Below, piece after piece: positions 18,217-27,564 of a stretch of 64,000 nucleotides of DNA. The DNA is from Rhodococcoides trifolii (GTDB lineage Bacteria; Actinomycetota; Actinomycetes; Mycobacteriales; Mycobacteriaceae): positions 248,001-312,000 of the forward strand of contig NZ_BMCU01000003.1 in assembly GCF_014635345.1 (NCBI RefSeq), read 5' to 3'. Made by a program: the position numbers and the translations under genes. Position 1 is the first letter of the stretch. Every line of letters starts with the position of its first letter. The notes under the pieces are model-generated. The model saw only the letters and a list, made by a program, of their open reading frames with translations, did no database searches and was not told the DNA's origin.

Positions 18217-18914
18217 TGTCCGAAAGAGAATGTCTTCTCCGTCGTCTTCTGTGCGAGGGCAGCCAGCGTCGGGCCGTGCACACTCCTCTTGATCGCGGTC
18301 AGGTTGGGGCCACGGTTCGACGTCAGGGCGTTCGCGATCGCGACCGCGGTGGCGCGAATTTCCTCCGCCGTCGCGGTGGACTCGACTATTCCCGCTTCGA
18401 CGGCCTCCGGTCCGCCGTAGCGGCGTCCGGTGGTCATTGCCTCCAGCGCCGTCTGCGGCGACAGCCGAGAGGTGACCAGTGAGGTCATGCCCGGCGTGAA
18501 CGGCATTCCGAGTGACACCTCGGGCAGGCAGAAGTACCCGCGGTCGGCTCGCATGAGGTGGAAGTCGTGGGCCAACGCGAGCATGGCGCCCGCCCCGAAG
18601 GCGTGCCCCTGCACCGCGGCCACGGTGGCCATCGGGAACTCCAGGATGCGGGTGTAGATCTCGTGCACGCGGTCGAGGTAGGCGGGTAGCGCGGCCAGGT
18701 CGGAGAACGCGTGGTCCGTGTCCAGACCGTTGGTGTAGAACTTGCCGCTCGCTGTCGTGACCAGTGCAGCCGGGCCGTCGGACGCCAGGACTTCGTCGAG
18801 CACGGCGTGCATCTCGTCGATCCAGACCGGACCGAAACGATTCTCGGGATTGGACCCGTCGGCGTTGCCGAGGAGGAGGACGAAGACGTCACCGTCGCGT
18901 TCGAGTGAAGGCAT
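18213..18914 (-). CDS. Enoyl-CoA hydratase/isomerase (crotonase) family protein
   Basis: 233 residues, short for the family. AVQGHAFGAGAMLALAHDF forms one part of the oxyanion hole and GLDTDHAF the region before it. In place of the usual two catalytic glutamates it has PEVSLGMPFTPGM, which suggests isomerase-like or atypical activity. The C-terminal trimerisation helix is present but reduced. It is first of a coupled run with the two M20 genes (GTGA overlap). This gene lies between amiB1 and deoD, a position that to my memory is empty in M. tuberculosis. Confidence 0.8.
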   Translation of the reverse strand: MPSLERDGDVFVLLLGNADGSNPENRFGPVWIDEMHAVLDEVLASDGPAALVTTASGKFYTNGLDTDHAFSDLAALPAYLDRVHEIYTRILEFPMATVAAVQGHAFGAGAMLALAHDFHLMRADRGYFCLPEVSLGMPFTPGMTSLVTSRLSPQTALEAMTTGRRYGGPEAVEAGIVESTATAEEIRATAVAIANALTSNRGPNLTAIKRSVHGPTLAALAQKTTEKTFSFGQ

Positions 18915-18985
18915 TCTGGGGATGATAGTCGGCGGCACGACAGTGCCTTCGTGTCGCTCCGCATGCTCCGCCGGGCGACTGTCAC

Positions 18986-18991
18986 TACTGT
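18986..18991 (+). promoter_or_regulatory. Candidate -10 box of leaderless deoD transcript
   Basis: TACTGT fits TANNNT and ends 8 nt before the GTG at 19000. No Shine-Dalgarno sequence or convincing -35 is seen. Confidence 0.4.
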
Positions 18992-18999
18992 GAGTCGTC

Positions 19000-19800
19000 G
19001 TGAGCATTCCTGATCCGGCCTCTGCCGCCACCGACGCCGCAGCATCCCTCGCCTCCGCCACGGGGGTGAGCGAACATTCCGTTGCCGTCGTGCTCGGGTC
19101 GGGCTGGCAGGCCGCTGCCGAACAGTTCGGCGAGCCGGACACCGTGGTGCCCATGTCGTCGCTCCCCGGTTTTGCACTGCCGTCGGCCCTCGGACACTCC
19201 AACGCGATGTGGTCGGTGACTGTCGGTTCCACCAAGGTCCTGATCCTGCTCGGACGCACCCACGCGTACGAGGGCCACGACCTCTCACGTGTCGTGCACC
19301 CCGTACGTACGGCGTGCGCTGCGGGCGCTCGCACGGTGATACTGACGAACGCCGCCGGCGGCATCCGCGAGGGCATGAGCGTCGGCGATCCGGTTCTGAT
19401 CAGCGACCACCTCAACCTGACCGCACGATCACCTCTCGTCGGTGCCCAGTTCGTCGACTTGGTCGACGCGTACTCGGCCGATCTACGCGAGGTGGCCCGT
19501 GGGATCGATCCGTCGCTCACCGACGGTGTCTACGCAGGGCTGCCCGGCCCGCACTACGAAACTCCGGCCGAGATACGGATGCTGCGCACCATGGGAGCAG
19601 ATCTGGTCGGCATGTCGACGGTGCACGAGACCATCGCCGCCCGCGCCGCCGGTGCCCGGGTCCTCGGAATCTCGCTGGTCACCAACCTCGCGGCCGGCAT
19701 GACCGGCGAGCACCTCGACGCCGACGAGGTGATCGCCGCGGGAGCCGCCTCCGCGGTGCGGATGGGAACGCTGCTGCGCGACCTCGTTCCGCACCTGTGA
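19000..19800 (+). CDS. deoD: Purine nucleoside phosphorylase (trimeric type)
   Basis: 266 residues. VVLGSGW (phosphate loop), [43 protein letters not shown] and [13 protein letters not shown], plus the purine-binding [10 protein letters not shown], are the signatures of low-molecular-mass trimeric PNP. It splits inosine, guanosine and deoxy forms to base and (deoxy)ribose-1-phosphate. The GTG at 19000 starts the protein without a Shine-Dalgarno. The stop overlaps the start of the mutase (GTGA, 19797-19800), linking production of pentose-1-phosphate to its isomerisation. Confidence 0.93.
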   Translation: MSIPDPASAATDAAASLASATGVSEHSVAVVLGSGWQAAAEQFGEPDTVVPMSSLPGFALPSALGHSNAMWSVTVGSTKVLILLGRTHAYEGHDLSRVVHPVRTACAAGARTVILTNAAGGIREGMSVGDPVLISDHLNLTARSPLVGAQFVDLVDAYSADLREVARGIDPSLTDGVYAGLPGPHYETPAEIRMLRTMGADLVGMSTVHETIAARAAGARVLGISLVTNLAAGMTGEHLDADEVIAAGAASAVRMGTLLRDLVPHL

Positions 19801-21389
19801 CTCTCGCCGGTCAGGTCGCAGCGTGGATCGACGGTGATCCGGACCCGAAGACCCGCGACGAACTCGCTGGACTGTCGGACACCGAACTGGCGCAGCGTTT
19901 TTCGAGTTCTCTCGCCTTCGGTACGGCGGGACTGCGCGGTCCCGTCCAAGCCGGGCCGACGGGGATGAACGTCGCCGTCGTCACTCGCACCACGGCGGCG
20001 CTCGCCGCGTACCTGTCGAACGCCTGCCTCGGGGGTTCGGAGGTGGTGGTCGGTCGCGATGCGCGAACCGGATCCGACGCCTTCGCCGCGGCCGCCGCTG
20101 AAGTGTTCGCTGCGGCGGGCTTTCGGGTCACCCTGCTCCCCCGCCCACTTCCGACGCCGGTGCTGGCGTTCGCCGTTCGCTCGCGGGGTGCGGCCGCCGG
20201 GGTGCAGATCACGGCATCACACAATCCGGCCGCAGACAACGGATACAAGGTCTACCTCGACGGCGGCGCTCAGCTGATCTCTCCGGCCGACCGTGAGATC
20301 GAAACTCTCATCGGCGCAGTCGGACCCGCGTCGGCTGTTTCTCGCACCGTCGTCGAGCCCACCACCGACGACATCGTGGGTGCCTACCTGGATCGTGTTG
20401 CGTTGCTTGCACACTCCTCGGAACCGGTACGCATCGCTCTGACCGCCCTCCACGGAGTCGGCGGCGCCGTGGCTCTGGACGCACTCGCGCGCACCGGTTT
20501 CTCGGACGTCGTCGTGGTCGAGGAACAGTTCGAACCCGACCCTGCCTTTCCGACGGTCACCTTCCCGAACCCCGAGGAGCCCGGCGCGGCGGATCTCCTG
20601 CTGGCGTTGGCCGAACGTTCCGACGCCGACATCGCGATCGCGCTGGACCCCGATGCCGATCGCTGCGCAGTCGGCGTTGCGTCCCCGGACGGGTGGCGCA
20701 TGCTGACCGGCGACGAGACCGGATCTCTGCTGACGGAGTGGGCGCTCGCGCGGGCTGCACCGGACGCGTTGGTGGCCAACACGATCGTGTCCTCGACCCT
20801 GATGTCGAAGCTGGCCCCGGCGCGCGGTGCCCGGTACGCCCGCACCCTCACCGGCTTCAAGTGGCTGGTTCGAGCGGGAGACGGGTTGGCGTACGCATAC
20901 GAGGAGGCCATCGGTCACTGTGTGGACCCGAAGACGGTACGGGACAAGGACGGCGTCTCCGCAGCCGTTGCGCTGGCGTCGTACGCGTCGTCGCTGAAGG
21001 CATCGGGCCGTACGTTTCTCGACGTTCTCGACGACCTCGCAGTGGAGTTCGGGCTGCACGCGGGCTCGCAGGTGTCCCGTCGGGTGACCGACCTGTCCGA
21101 GATCGCGGCCATGATGAAACGCCTGCGCAGTTCACCGCCCGCCGACGTGGCCGGAATTGCCGTCGCGGTGACCGACCATTCACTCGCGCGCGGGCAGATG
21201 CGCACCGACGCAGTCGAACTGACAGGAGACGGGGTGCGGGTGATCGTGCGGCCGTCCGGCACCGAGCCCAAGCTCAAGGCGTACCTCGAGGTGGTGGTGC
21301 CGGTGACGGATCGGCCCGCACTCGGTGCGGCACGCGAGACCGCGTCGGCACGGTTGGACCGGCTGCGGGAATTCGCCGAGGGGCTGTGA
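19797..21389 (+). CDS. pmmB: Alpha-D-phosphohexomutase family enzyme, probable phosphopentomutase (PGM2-like)
   Basis: 530 residues. Catalytic serine loop [15 protein letters not shown], metal loop DPDADR, sugar loop around GDETG, and phosphate loop [12 protein letters not shown] are in family order. The serine loop with DNGYK follows the PGM2/phosphopentomutase type rather than PGM1. It corresponds to PmmB (Rv3308), annotated as phosphomannomutase, but the GTGA coupling to deoD argues for ribose-1-phosphate to ribose-5-phosphate. GTG at 19797 is chosen for that overlap. It ends 3 bp from the convergent agmatine deiminase. Confidence 0.88.
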   Translation: MTLAGQVAAWIDGDPDPKTRDELAGLSDTELAQRFSSSLAFGTAGLRGPVQAGPTGMNVAVVTRTTAALAAYLSNACLGGSEVVVGRDARTGSDAFAAAAAEVFAAAGFRVTLLPRPLPTPVLAFAVRSRGAAAGVQITASHNPAADNGYKVYLDGGAQLISPADREIETLIGAVGPASAVSRTVVEPTTDDIVGAYLDRVALLAHSSEPVRIALTALHGVGGAVALDALARTGFSDVVVVEEQFEPDPAFPTVTFPNPEEPGAADLLLALAERSDADIAIALDPDADRCAVGVASPDGWRMLTGDETGSLLTEWALARAAPDALVANTIVSSTLMSKLAPARGARYARTLTGFKWLVRAGDGLAYAYEEAIGHCVDPKTVRDKDGVSAAVALASYASSLKASGRTFLDVLDDLAVEFGLHAGSQVSRRVTDLSEIAAMMKRLRSSPPADVAGIAVAVTDHSLARGQMRTDAVELTGDGVRVIVRPSGTEPKLKAYLEVVVPVTDRPALGAARETASARLDRLREFAEGL

Positions 21390-21392
21390 ACG

Positions 21393-22421
21393 CTACCGCG
21401 GCGACGGCTGCTGCTGCGTGATGCAGTGGATTCCGCCGCCCCGCTCGAACAACGGGCGTGCGTCGACGGTCACCACCTCCCGCCCCGGGTAGGCCTCCGA
21501 CAGGATCTTCACCGCGACAGCGTCGTTGGGATCGTCGAAGCTGCAGGCGACGACACCGCCGTTCACCACGAGGTGGTTGATGTAGCTGTAGTCGACGAAG
21601 CCCTCGTCGTCCTCGAGGACGGTCGGCGCGGGAACGTTCACGATCCGCCAGGGCCGGCCCAACGCATCCACCGACCGCGAGAACACGTCGCGAATCTCCG
21701 CGCTGATCTCGAAGTCCGGGTGCGCCGGGTCCTGCTGATCGTCGACCAACACCACGCCGGGCGCCGCAATGGCGGCCACGATGTCGACGTGTCCGCGAGT
21801 GCCGAACCGTTCGTTGTCGCGGGTGAGGCCGCGCGGTAGCCAGATCACGTGCGTGGCGCCGAGGGTGCGGGCGAACTCCCGTTCGACATCGTCCTTGGTC
21901 AGGGCCGGGTTACGGCCCGAGTCCAATTGCACGGTCTCCGTTGCCAACGCCGTTCCGAGGCCGTCGACCTGAATTCCGCCACCTTCGTTGACCAGTGCCG
22001 ACGACACGACGGGAACGTCCGCGAGACCGGCGACGAACGACCCGATCCTCGCGTCCTTCTCCCACCGAGCCCAGTCCTGAGCACCCCATCCGTTGAACAC
22101 CCAATCGACACCGCGGACGGAGCCGTCGTCGGCGTGCACGAAAGTAGGGCCGATGTCGCGCATCCACGCATCGTCGAGCGGTGCTTCGACGATGGTGATC
22201 TCATCGGACAGGTAGGTCCGCGCTATGTGCACTTCCGCCGGGTCCACCACGACCGTCACGGGTTCGAAGCGCGCACATGCGTGCGCCACGGCCGCCCAGG
22301 TGGACCGGGCTTCGTGCTTGGCCTCGTCACCCTCTCCCAAGGAATACCCCTCGGGCGGGAATGCCATCCATACCCGTTCCTGCACAGCGGTTTCCGACGG
22401 CATCATGAACGTTTTCGTCAC
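21393..22421 (-). CDS. aguA: Agmatine deiminase family protein
   Basis: 342 residues of the peptidylarginine-deiminase-type fold. MPSETAVQERVWMAFP begins it, DDAWMRDIGPTFV, NEGGGI and RGHVDIVA hold catalytic Asp/His residues, and RGGGIHCITQQ near the C-terminus carries the nucleophilic cysteine. The enzyme would convert agmatine to N-carbamoylputrescine plus ammonia. The GTG at 22421 overlaps the stop of the amidase gene as GTGA and places VTKTF before the conserved start. Coupling with an N-carbamoylputrescine amidase relative makes the agmatine assignment strong. Confidence 0.88.
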   Translation of the reverse strand: MTKTFMMPSETAVQERVWMAFPPEGYSLGEGDEAKHEARSTWAAVAHACARFEPVTVVVDPAEVHIARTYLSDEITIVEAPLDDAWMRDIGPTFVHADDGSVRGVDWVFNGWGAQDWARWEKDARIGSFVAGLADVPVVSSALVNEGGGIQVDGLGTALATETVQLDSGRNPALTKDDVEREFARTLGATHVIWLPRGLTRDNERFGTRGHVDIVAAIAAPGVVLVDDQQDPAHPDFEISAEIRDVFSRSVDALGRPWRIVNVPAPTVLEDDEGFVDYSYINHLVVNGGVVACSFDDPNDAVAVKILSEAYPGREVVTVDARPLFERGGGIHCITQQQPSPR

Positions 22422-23401
22422 TTCACCACCGCCGTCGCCGCGTGTCCGTCGCCGTACGGGTGCTGGTGATCCACCGGCGCCGTGAGTCTTCCGTAGGTGT
22501 CCGGCCGACGAGTGACGAGGAACGGGAACAGTTCGAGCCAGTCCCGCCGCTGACTCAGGTCGAGATCGGCGATCAGGACGGCCGATTCGTCTCGCGGAGC
22601 CTGAACCAGGATGCGGCCGTACGGATCCGAGATGAACGACGATCCGTAGAACGTGACGGCTCCTTCGTCGCCCCACCGGTTGGGCACGATCATGAATAGA
22701 CCGTTGGTGATGCCGTTCGCCACGATGACCTGCTGCCACAGCGGCTGCGAATCGAACTCGGGGAACGACGGTTCGGACCCGATGGCAGTCGGATACACCA
22801 GGATTTCGGCACCGCCGAGCGCATACGAGCGCGCCAGCTCGGGGAACCATTCGTCCCAGCACGTCGGGAGTCCGATGCGGGCACCGAGCCCCTCGGGGTC
22901 GTACACCGGGTGAGGGTCGGCGGCGTCGCCCGGCCGAAAGTACGTGTCCTCGTAGTACCCCGCCGAGATGGGAATGTGAAGTTTGCGGGTCTTCGCGATG
23001 AGGTGGCCGGTCGGCGACACCAGGATCGACGTGTTGTATCCGAGACCGTCTGCTGCCTCGGCCTTCTCGTACAGCGACGCGTGCACGAACATTCCGTGCT
23101 CACGTGCGGCGGACGACGCGAACGCGAAGGTGGGACCAGTTGCGAGCTCCTCCGCGGCGGCGCCCGGGTTCGCCCCCGCGCGCACGTCGGCCGGGTATCG
23201 AAGCAGCGTGATCTCGGGAAGGAACACGGCCGTGGCGCCCTGCGCGGCAGCGGTGGCAACGCCTTCGTTCAGCTCGGCGAGCAGTGCATCGGCGTCCGCT
23301 CGCCACCGGTGTTGGACCAGCGCGACGCGTAGCAGCGGCCGGTCGGCCGGTGTCGTACGGGTGAGCGCCGGCGCTGCGCCGAACGCGGTGACTGTCCGCA
23401 T
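22418..23401 (-). CDS. aguB: Carbon-nitrogen hydrolase, probable N-carbamoylputrescine amidase
   Basis: 327 residues of the nitrilase superfamily with the Glu-Lys-Cys triad in LPEITLL, TRKLHIP and LPTCWDEWFPE. YYEDTYFRPGD and VVANG-type segments (VIVANGITNGLFM) match the AguB/plant NLP1 group, which removes carbamoyl from N-carbamoylputrescine to give putrescine, CO2 and ammonia. ATG at 23401 has AGGAGCAGGA upstream on the complement. It is first gene of a two-gene unit with agmatine deiminase and faces a TetR gene across an 84-bp spacer that holds a perfect inverted repeat. Confidence 0.88.
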   Translation of the reverse strand: MRTVTAFGAAPALTRTTPADRPLLRVALVQHRWRADADALLAELNEGVATAAAQGATAVFLPEITLLRYPADVRAGANPGAAAEELATGPTFAFASSAAREHGMFVHASLYEKAEAADGLGYNTSILVSPTGHLIAKTRKLHIPISAGYYEDTYFRPGDAADPHPVYDPEGLGARIGLPTCWDEWFPELARSYALGGAEILVYPTAIGSEPSFPEFDSQPLWQQVIVANGITNGLFMIVPNRWGDEGAVTFYGSSFISDPYGRILVQAPRDESAVLIADLDLSQRRDWLELFPFLVTRRPDTYGRLTAPVDHQHPYGDGHAATAVVK

Positions 23402-23421
23402 GTGTCCTGCTCCTCGTTTAA

Positions 23422-23438
23422 AACGAATGTTATTCGTT
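23422..23438. promoter_or_regulatory. Perfect inverted repeat, probable TetR operator
   Basis: AACGAAT at 23422-23428 and ATTCGTT at 23432-23438 flank a 3-nt spacer in the aguB/TetR divergent region. TetR proteins commonly bind such 15-20 bp repeats in their own divergent promoters. Confidence 0.7.
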
Positions 23439-23485
23439 AAGTATGGTGGACTGGTCCGATCGACGCAAGAGGAGCGAGGAATCAC

Positions 23486-24088
23486 GTGGGTAGACCGTCG
23501 TCGCCGCTGCTCTCGCCCGACCGCATCGCGGTGGCCGCGCTCGCGCTCGTGGCCGAGCACGGGGACTTCACCGTTCCCGGTCTGGCGAAGAAACTGAAGG
23601 TCAGCCCGTCATCGCTCTACAACCACGTCAGCGGCCGGGAACAGATCGTCGAACTGCTACGCGCGCAAGCGATGTCGGGAGTCGACCTCCCGGACGACAC
23701 CGACGGGGACTGGCAGACGGCGGTTGCTCACATCGCCCGCGCCTACCGCACGAGCTACGCCCGGTACCCGCGTCTGATCCCGTTGCTGACCGCGCACGCG
23801 GTGAACAGTGATCACGCCTTCCGGATGTACAACACGCTGGCCTCGATTCTGCAAAACGCTCGTTTCACCCCGCGCGACACTCTGCGCACCATCACCGCCC
23901 TCGACAGTTTCGTCCTCGGTGCCGCGCTGGATCTGGCTGCTCCGGATGCGCCGTGGCGAGACTCGGACCGCGTCGAACCCGCTCTGGCCGAAGCACTGTC
24001 GACGGGCGTCGACAAGGGCGACGCCTTCGAGTTCGGTCTGACGGCACTCCTCACCGGAATCGATGCGGCGGTCAATTCTCGACGATGA
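23486..24088 (+). CDS. TetR family regulator, probable repressor of the agmatine genes
   Basis: 200 residues. The N-terminal helix-turn-helix is VPGLAKKLKVSPSSLYNHVSGREQIVELLR, and the C-terminal helical domain resembles TetR_C of the TetR proper subgroup (FVLGAALDLAAPD). GTG at 23486 follows GAGGAGCGAGGA, a strong ribosome site. It diverges from aguBA and overlaps the 3' end of the APC permease by 17 bp. Position and the inverted repeat suggest control of agmatine use with a ligand such as agmatine or putrescine, which is inference. Confidence 0.85.
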   Translation: MGRPSSPLLSPDRIAVAALALVAEHGDFTVPGLAKKLKVSPSSLYNHVSGREQIVELLRAQAMSGVDLPDDTDGDWQTAVAHIARAYRTSYARYPRLIPLLTAHAVNSDHAFRMYNTLASILQNARFTPRDTLRTITALDSFVLGAALDLAAPDAPWRDSDRVEPALAEALSTGVDKGDAFEFGLTALLTGIDAAVNSRR

Positions 24089-25580
24089 GGGACGGCGTGC
24101 TCTTGGTCAGCACCTCACCGCGGAAGAAGGCCGGGTGCTTCAGCGAGAACGCAACCATCAGAACGGCTCCGAGCACGATGATGCCTACCCCGATCAGAAA
24201 CACCGTGCCGATCCCGAACAGCGAGGACCCGCTGCCGAAATCGGGATCCCACGCGTCGACCGAGGTCTGAACGAACACCACGGCCATCCCGATTCCTCCG
24301 AGCAGCGGGAACAGAAACTTGAAGAACACGTTTCGGGGGCCGGCGAACAGCTCGGATCGGAAGTACCAGACGCACGCGAACGCCGTGATGCCGTAGTAGA
24401 AGCAGATCATCAACCCGAGTGCAGCGATGGTGTCGGTCAGGACGTTGTCGCTGATGACCCGCATCAACGCGTAGAAGCCGGCCGACACCACCGCCGCGAC
24501 GACGGTCGCGAATCCGGGCGTACTGAAACGCGGTGTGATGGAGGCGAATCGGCCCGGAATGGCTTTGTAATGGCCCATGGCCAGCAGTGTCCGAGCCGGG
24601 GAGAGGAACGTTGCCTGCAGCGACGAGGCCGAACTGCCCAGCACCGCCAGCGACAACAGGATCGCGAACGGACCCATGACCGGCGACGCAAGTGCCGCGA
24701 ACACGTTGTCGGAGGTGTCGGGATTCTTCAGTCCGTTCCCGGTGTCCCCGGTGCCGGCGAACATCAGCAGCGCCACGGCGACGAACAGGTAGAGGGTGAC
24801 GATGACGAAGACCGTGATCATCGCCGCGCGGCCCGGGGTCTTGGCGCTGCCCGATGTCTCCTCGTTCACGGTGAGGCACACGTCCCAACCCCAGTACAGG
24901 AAGATCGACAGCGACAGCCCTGCCGTGAACGCCGAGAAGCTCTCGATGCCGAACGGATCGAACCAGCTCAGGCTGAACGAGATACCGCCCGCAGCACTGC
25001 CTTTGGCCACCAGAGCGAACGCCTCGATCACGAACCATGCAAGCACGACCAGCTGGAACGCCAGCATGGTGTACTGCACCTTCTTGGTCTCCTGCATGCC
25101 GCGGTAGGTCAACCAGCATGCGAGAGCCATGAACGCCAGGCACGTGGCGATGTTCACCGGCTTGTTCGCCGTCAGATCCGCCAGCGAGTCGTTGCCGGTC
25201 ACCTGGGCCAGGAACAGATAGAAGAAGTCGACCGCCACCCCGGCCAGGTTGGACAACACGATGATCGTCGACGCGATCAGGCCCCACCCTCCCATCCAAC
25301 CCACGTAGGGCCCGAACGCCTTCGACGCCCAGGTGAAGGAGGTACCGCTGTCGGGCTCTGCGTTGTTCAGTTCGCGGTAGCCGAGCGCCACGAGCAACAT
25401 CGGGATGAACCCGACGATCAGGATGGCCGGGAGGTGCTCGCCGACCTCCTGCACGGTCGGGCCGAGCGAGGCGGTCAGCGCATAGGCCGGGGCGATGGTC
25501 GAGATGCCCAGCACGACACTGCCGACAAGCCCCAGCGATCCCGCGGACAGGCCCTTGGATTCGACCTTCACGTCGGTCAC
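24072..25580 (-). CDS. APC superfamily amino acid/polyamine permease (copy 1)
   Basis: 502 residues and about 12 predicted membrane spans. SLGLVGSVVLGISTIAPAY near residue 15-33 is the consensus first helix of APC transporters. The region PDSGTSFTWASKAFGPYVGW is the conserved segment after helix 2. GTG at 25580 overlaps the stop of the universal stress gene as GTGA. A homologous permease lies at 31792-33306 and is also paired with a Usp gene. The nearby agmatine genes suggest agmatine or putrescine import, but APC substrate cannot be read from sequence. Confidence 0.85.
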   Translation of the reverse strand: MTDVKVESKGLSAGSLGLVGSVVLGISTIAPAYALTASLGPTVQEVGEHLPAILIVGFIPMLLVALGYRELNNAEPDSGTSFTWASKAFGPYVGWMGGWGLIASTIIVLSNLAGVAVDFFYLFLAQVTGNDSLADLTANKPVNIATCLAFMALACWLTYRGMQETKKVQYTMLAFQLVVLAWFVIEAFALVAKGSAAGGISFSLSWFDPFGIESFSAFTAGLSLSIFLYWGWDVCLTVNEETSGSAKTPGRAAMITVFVIVTLYLFVAVALLMFAGTGDTGNGLKNPDTSDNVFAALASPVMGPFAILLSLAVLGSSASSLQATFLSPARTLLAMGHYKAIPGRFASITPRFSTPGFATVVAAVVSAGFYALMRVISDNVLTDTIAALGLMICFYYGITAFACVWYFRSELFAGPRNVFFKFLFPLLGGIGMAVVFVQTSVDAWDPDFGSGSSLFGIGTVFLIGVGIIVLGAVLMVAFSLKHPAFFRGEVLTKSTPSLIVEN

Positions 25581-26452
25581 GACAGCGCCCCGTCCGCGGG
25601 AACGACGATCACGGGAACGGGTACGACTCGCAACATGCGCGTAGCGGTCGAACCGAGGAACAGGGTGCGGGGCCGCGCGAGCCGAGACGACCCCACGATC
25701 ATGACGTCCCCGTCGTGCCATTCGAGTCGGCGTGACGCTTCCTCGATGGACGGTCCGTCGGCCACCACCGCCTCCACAGCGACGTCGCCCACCTCGGCGC
25801 GGATCGCTGCCGTCGTCTCGTCGAGTACGTCGACGTGTCGCTGCCGGACGGACAGGTCGTGGGCGTCCTCACCGGCTTCGGACCCGTCGAGTGCGACGAG
25901 GGACAACAGGCGAAGCGGTAGGTCGGCACCCTCCGCCAACGTGATCGCGGTTCGCACCACGTCGGCGCCGCCGGGTCGGTTCCCCACCGCGAACGTCACC
26001 GACCGCACGCCGGTACAGGTGGTGTGTCGGAATCCGCGGGGCGCCATCGCCACCGGGAGCGAGGAACTGTGCAGCAACGCGTTGGTCACGGTGCCGATCG
26101 AATGTCGGCCGAGCAGACCGTCACCGGCCGCCCCCACCACGATCATGTCGGCCCCCGTATCGCCGGCGGCGGACAGCAGGCCACCGCTGAACGAGTCGTC
26201 GATCAGAACGCGGGTGGTGACCTCCGTGTCGGGCGGGAACAGCGCGGCCGCGTCGGCCACCCATTTCCTCGCGCGATCGACGACGATGTCCTCCCACGCG
26301 CTCTCGACGCCGCCCTTCGCCGGTACGCGGCGTTCGTCCTCCAGCACGAGACAGATGTCGACGCTCGCCCCGAACGTTCGCGCCATGGCGACGGCCAGCG
26401 CAATGCCGTCGTCACCACTCGGTGTGGCCAGGTATCCCACGGTCAATCGCAT
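25577..26452 (-). CDS. Tandem-domain universal stress protein (copy 1)
   Basis: 291 residues made of two UspA folds, about 1-140 and 150-291. Domain 1 begins RLTVGYLATPSGDDG and ends with the ATP-loop-like VVGAAGDGLLGRHSIGTVTNALL (residues about 105-127). Domain 2 ends with VGSSRLARPRTLFLGSTA and VIVVPADG. The GxxG-x9-G(S/T) pattern for nucleotide binding is recognisable in both. It is upstream of and coupled to the APC permease by GTGA. Usp-permease pairing suggests the Usp modulates transport. Confidence 0.85.
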   Translation of the reverse strand: MRLTVGYLATPSGDDGIALAVAMARTFGASVDICLVLEDERRVPAKGGVESAWEDIVVDRARKWVADAAALFPPDTEVTTRVLIDDSFSGGLLSAAGDTGADMIVVGAAGDGLLGRHSIGTVTNALLHSSSLPVAMAPRGFRHTTCTGVRSVTFAVGNRPGGADVVRTAITLAEGADLPLRLLSLVALDGSEAGEDAHDLSVRQRHVDVLDETTAAIRAEVGDVAVEAVVADGPSIEEASRRLEWHDGDVMIVGSSRLARPRTLFLGSTATRMLRVVPVPVIVVPADGALS

Positions 26453-26531
26453 GGGAAGAGCGTGCGACCACGGGACTCTTCGCGCTACCCGACATGATGT
26501 CCATCACAGACACGACGACGGGACAAGCTGT

Positions 26532-27155
26532 CTAGCGAGGGCCGAACTGACGATCGCCCGCGTCGCCGAGACCGGGCACGATGTACGCGTTCTCGTTCAG
26601 ACCCTGATCGATGCTCGCCGTCACGAGTCGAACGGGAAATCCGGACTCCGACAGTGCCGCAACTCCTTCCGGCGCAGCGACCACGCAGATGGCCGTCACG
26701 TCGTCGGCTCCGCGCTGCACCAGCAGCTCGATCGTGTGCACCATGGAGCCTCCGGTGGCCAGCATCGGGTCGAGTACGTACACCGGGTATCCGGCCAAGT
26801 CGTCCGGGAGGGATTCCATGTACGGCACGGGCTGATGAGTCTGCTCGTCCCGCGCCATGCCGACGAACCCGACGCGTGACTGCGGGATCATCGAACTCGC
26901 CTTCTCCACCATTCCCAGGCCGGCGCGCAGAACCGGCACGAGCAGCGGTGGATGCGCGATGCGCACCCCGCGGGCGGTGTCGACCGGCGTCCGCACGTCG
27001 AACTCCTCGACCGGAGCATCGCGGATCGCCTCGTAGACAAGCATTTGCGTCAGCTGGCGCAGTGCCGACCGAAACGACGGATTGTCCGTTCGTTCGTCGC
27101 GCATTGTGGTCAGGAGTGCTGCGGCGAGCGGGTGGTCGATGACGTGCGTGTCCAT
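26532..27155 (-). CDS. upp: Uracil phosphoribosyltransferase
   Basis: 207 residues, as in most bacterial Upp. [19 protein letters not shown] is the PRPP-binding loop, [10 protein letters not shown] the phosphate-contact segment and [15 protein letters not shown] the C-terminal uracil-binding flap. It salvages uracil to UMP. ATG at 27155 is preferred because TAGTGT lies 8 nt upstream on the complement and it gives the standard length. It corresponds to Rv3309c in the conserved block. Confidence 0.95.
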   Translation of the reverse strand: MDTHVIDHPLAAALLTTMRDERTDNPSFRSALRQLTQMLVYEAIRDAPVEEFDVRTPVDTARGVRIAHPPLLVPVLRAGLGMVEKASSMIPQSRVGFVGMARDEQTHQPVPYMESLPDDLAGYPVYVLDPMLATGGSMVHTIELLVQRGADDVTAICVVAAPEGVAALSESGFPVRLVTASIDQGLNENAYIVPGLGDAGDRQFGPR

Positions 27156-27163
27156 GAACGAGA

Positions 27164-27169
27164 ACACTA
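27164..27169 (-). promoter_or_regulatory. Candidate -10 box of leaderless upp transcript
   Basis: TAGTGT on the complement fits TANNNT and ends 8 nt before the upp ATG at 27155. The -35 region is weak. Confidence 0.35.
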
Positions 27170-27258
27170 ATTGCTTCCGGGGTGGAACCGCGGGCGTCTG
27201 CGGGCCGTCCAAGACGATGACGAGGGAATTGGTGCGCGCGGGGAGGGCTCGACAAACG

Positions 27259-27564
27259 ATGAACGAAGTTGCGGTGTCGGACGGAATGGCAGCCATTGCC
27301 GACTCGACCGCTCGAACGGGAGGCGTGGTCGCGGGGGCGTCGGTCGCAGCCGCGGCGGGTACGGCGGCGTTGACGGCGACGTTCGGTGTCCTGGGAGCCG
27401 AGTTCGCGACCGTGTTCGCCGCCGCCCAGGGGCGTCACGCTGCCGCGGCCGCCGAACTCGGCGGCGTGTTCGAGAGCATCGCCGCGTCGATCGCCGCTGC
27501 TGCCGCATCCTATTCGGCCGGCGACGAGGCCGCGGCCCGCTCCTTGGCGAACGGACTCGCGTGA
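27259..27564 (+). CDS. Small alanine-rich helical protein, ESX/EspC-like (type VII secretion target candidate)
   Basis: 101 residues, almost entirely Ala/Gly-rich predicted helix: two long helices separated near [15 protein letters not shown], ending in [19 protein letters not shown]. The length, helix-turn-helix shape and C-terminal YxxxD/E-like stretch (YSAGDE) resemble EspC/WXG100-type ESX substrates, though no WXG is present. GTGA overlap (27561-27564) couples it to the NlpC/P60 gene. A ribosome site (GGGGAGG) lies about 12 nt upstream of ATG 27259. Confidence 0.65.
   Translation: MNEVAVSDGMAAIADSTARTGGVVAGASVAAAAGTAALTATFGVLGAEFATVFAAAQGRHAAAAAELGGVFESIAASIAAAAASYSAGDEAAARSLANGLA

Noticed and set aside
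18213-18914. Standard enoyl-CoA hydratase assignment
   Set aside because: The usual paired catalytic glutamates are not both recognisable, so only the crotonase family is claimed.
26453-26531. DosR-like dormancy box before the Usp gene
   Set aside because: GGGACTC occurs but the inverted half is absent.
24063-26879. 938-codon open frame on the plus strand
   Set aside because: Antisense to the APC permease, Usp and upp genes; Arg/His/Gln-rich without a recognisable domain.
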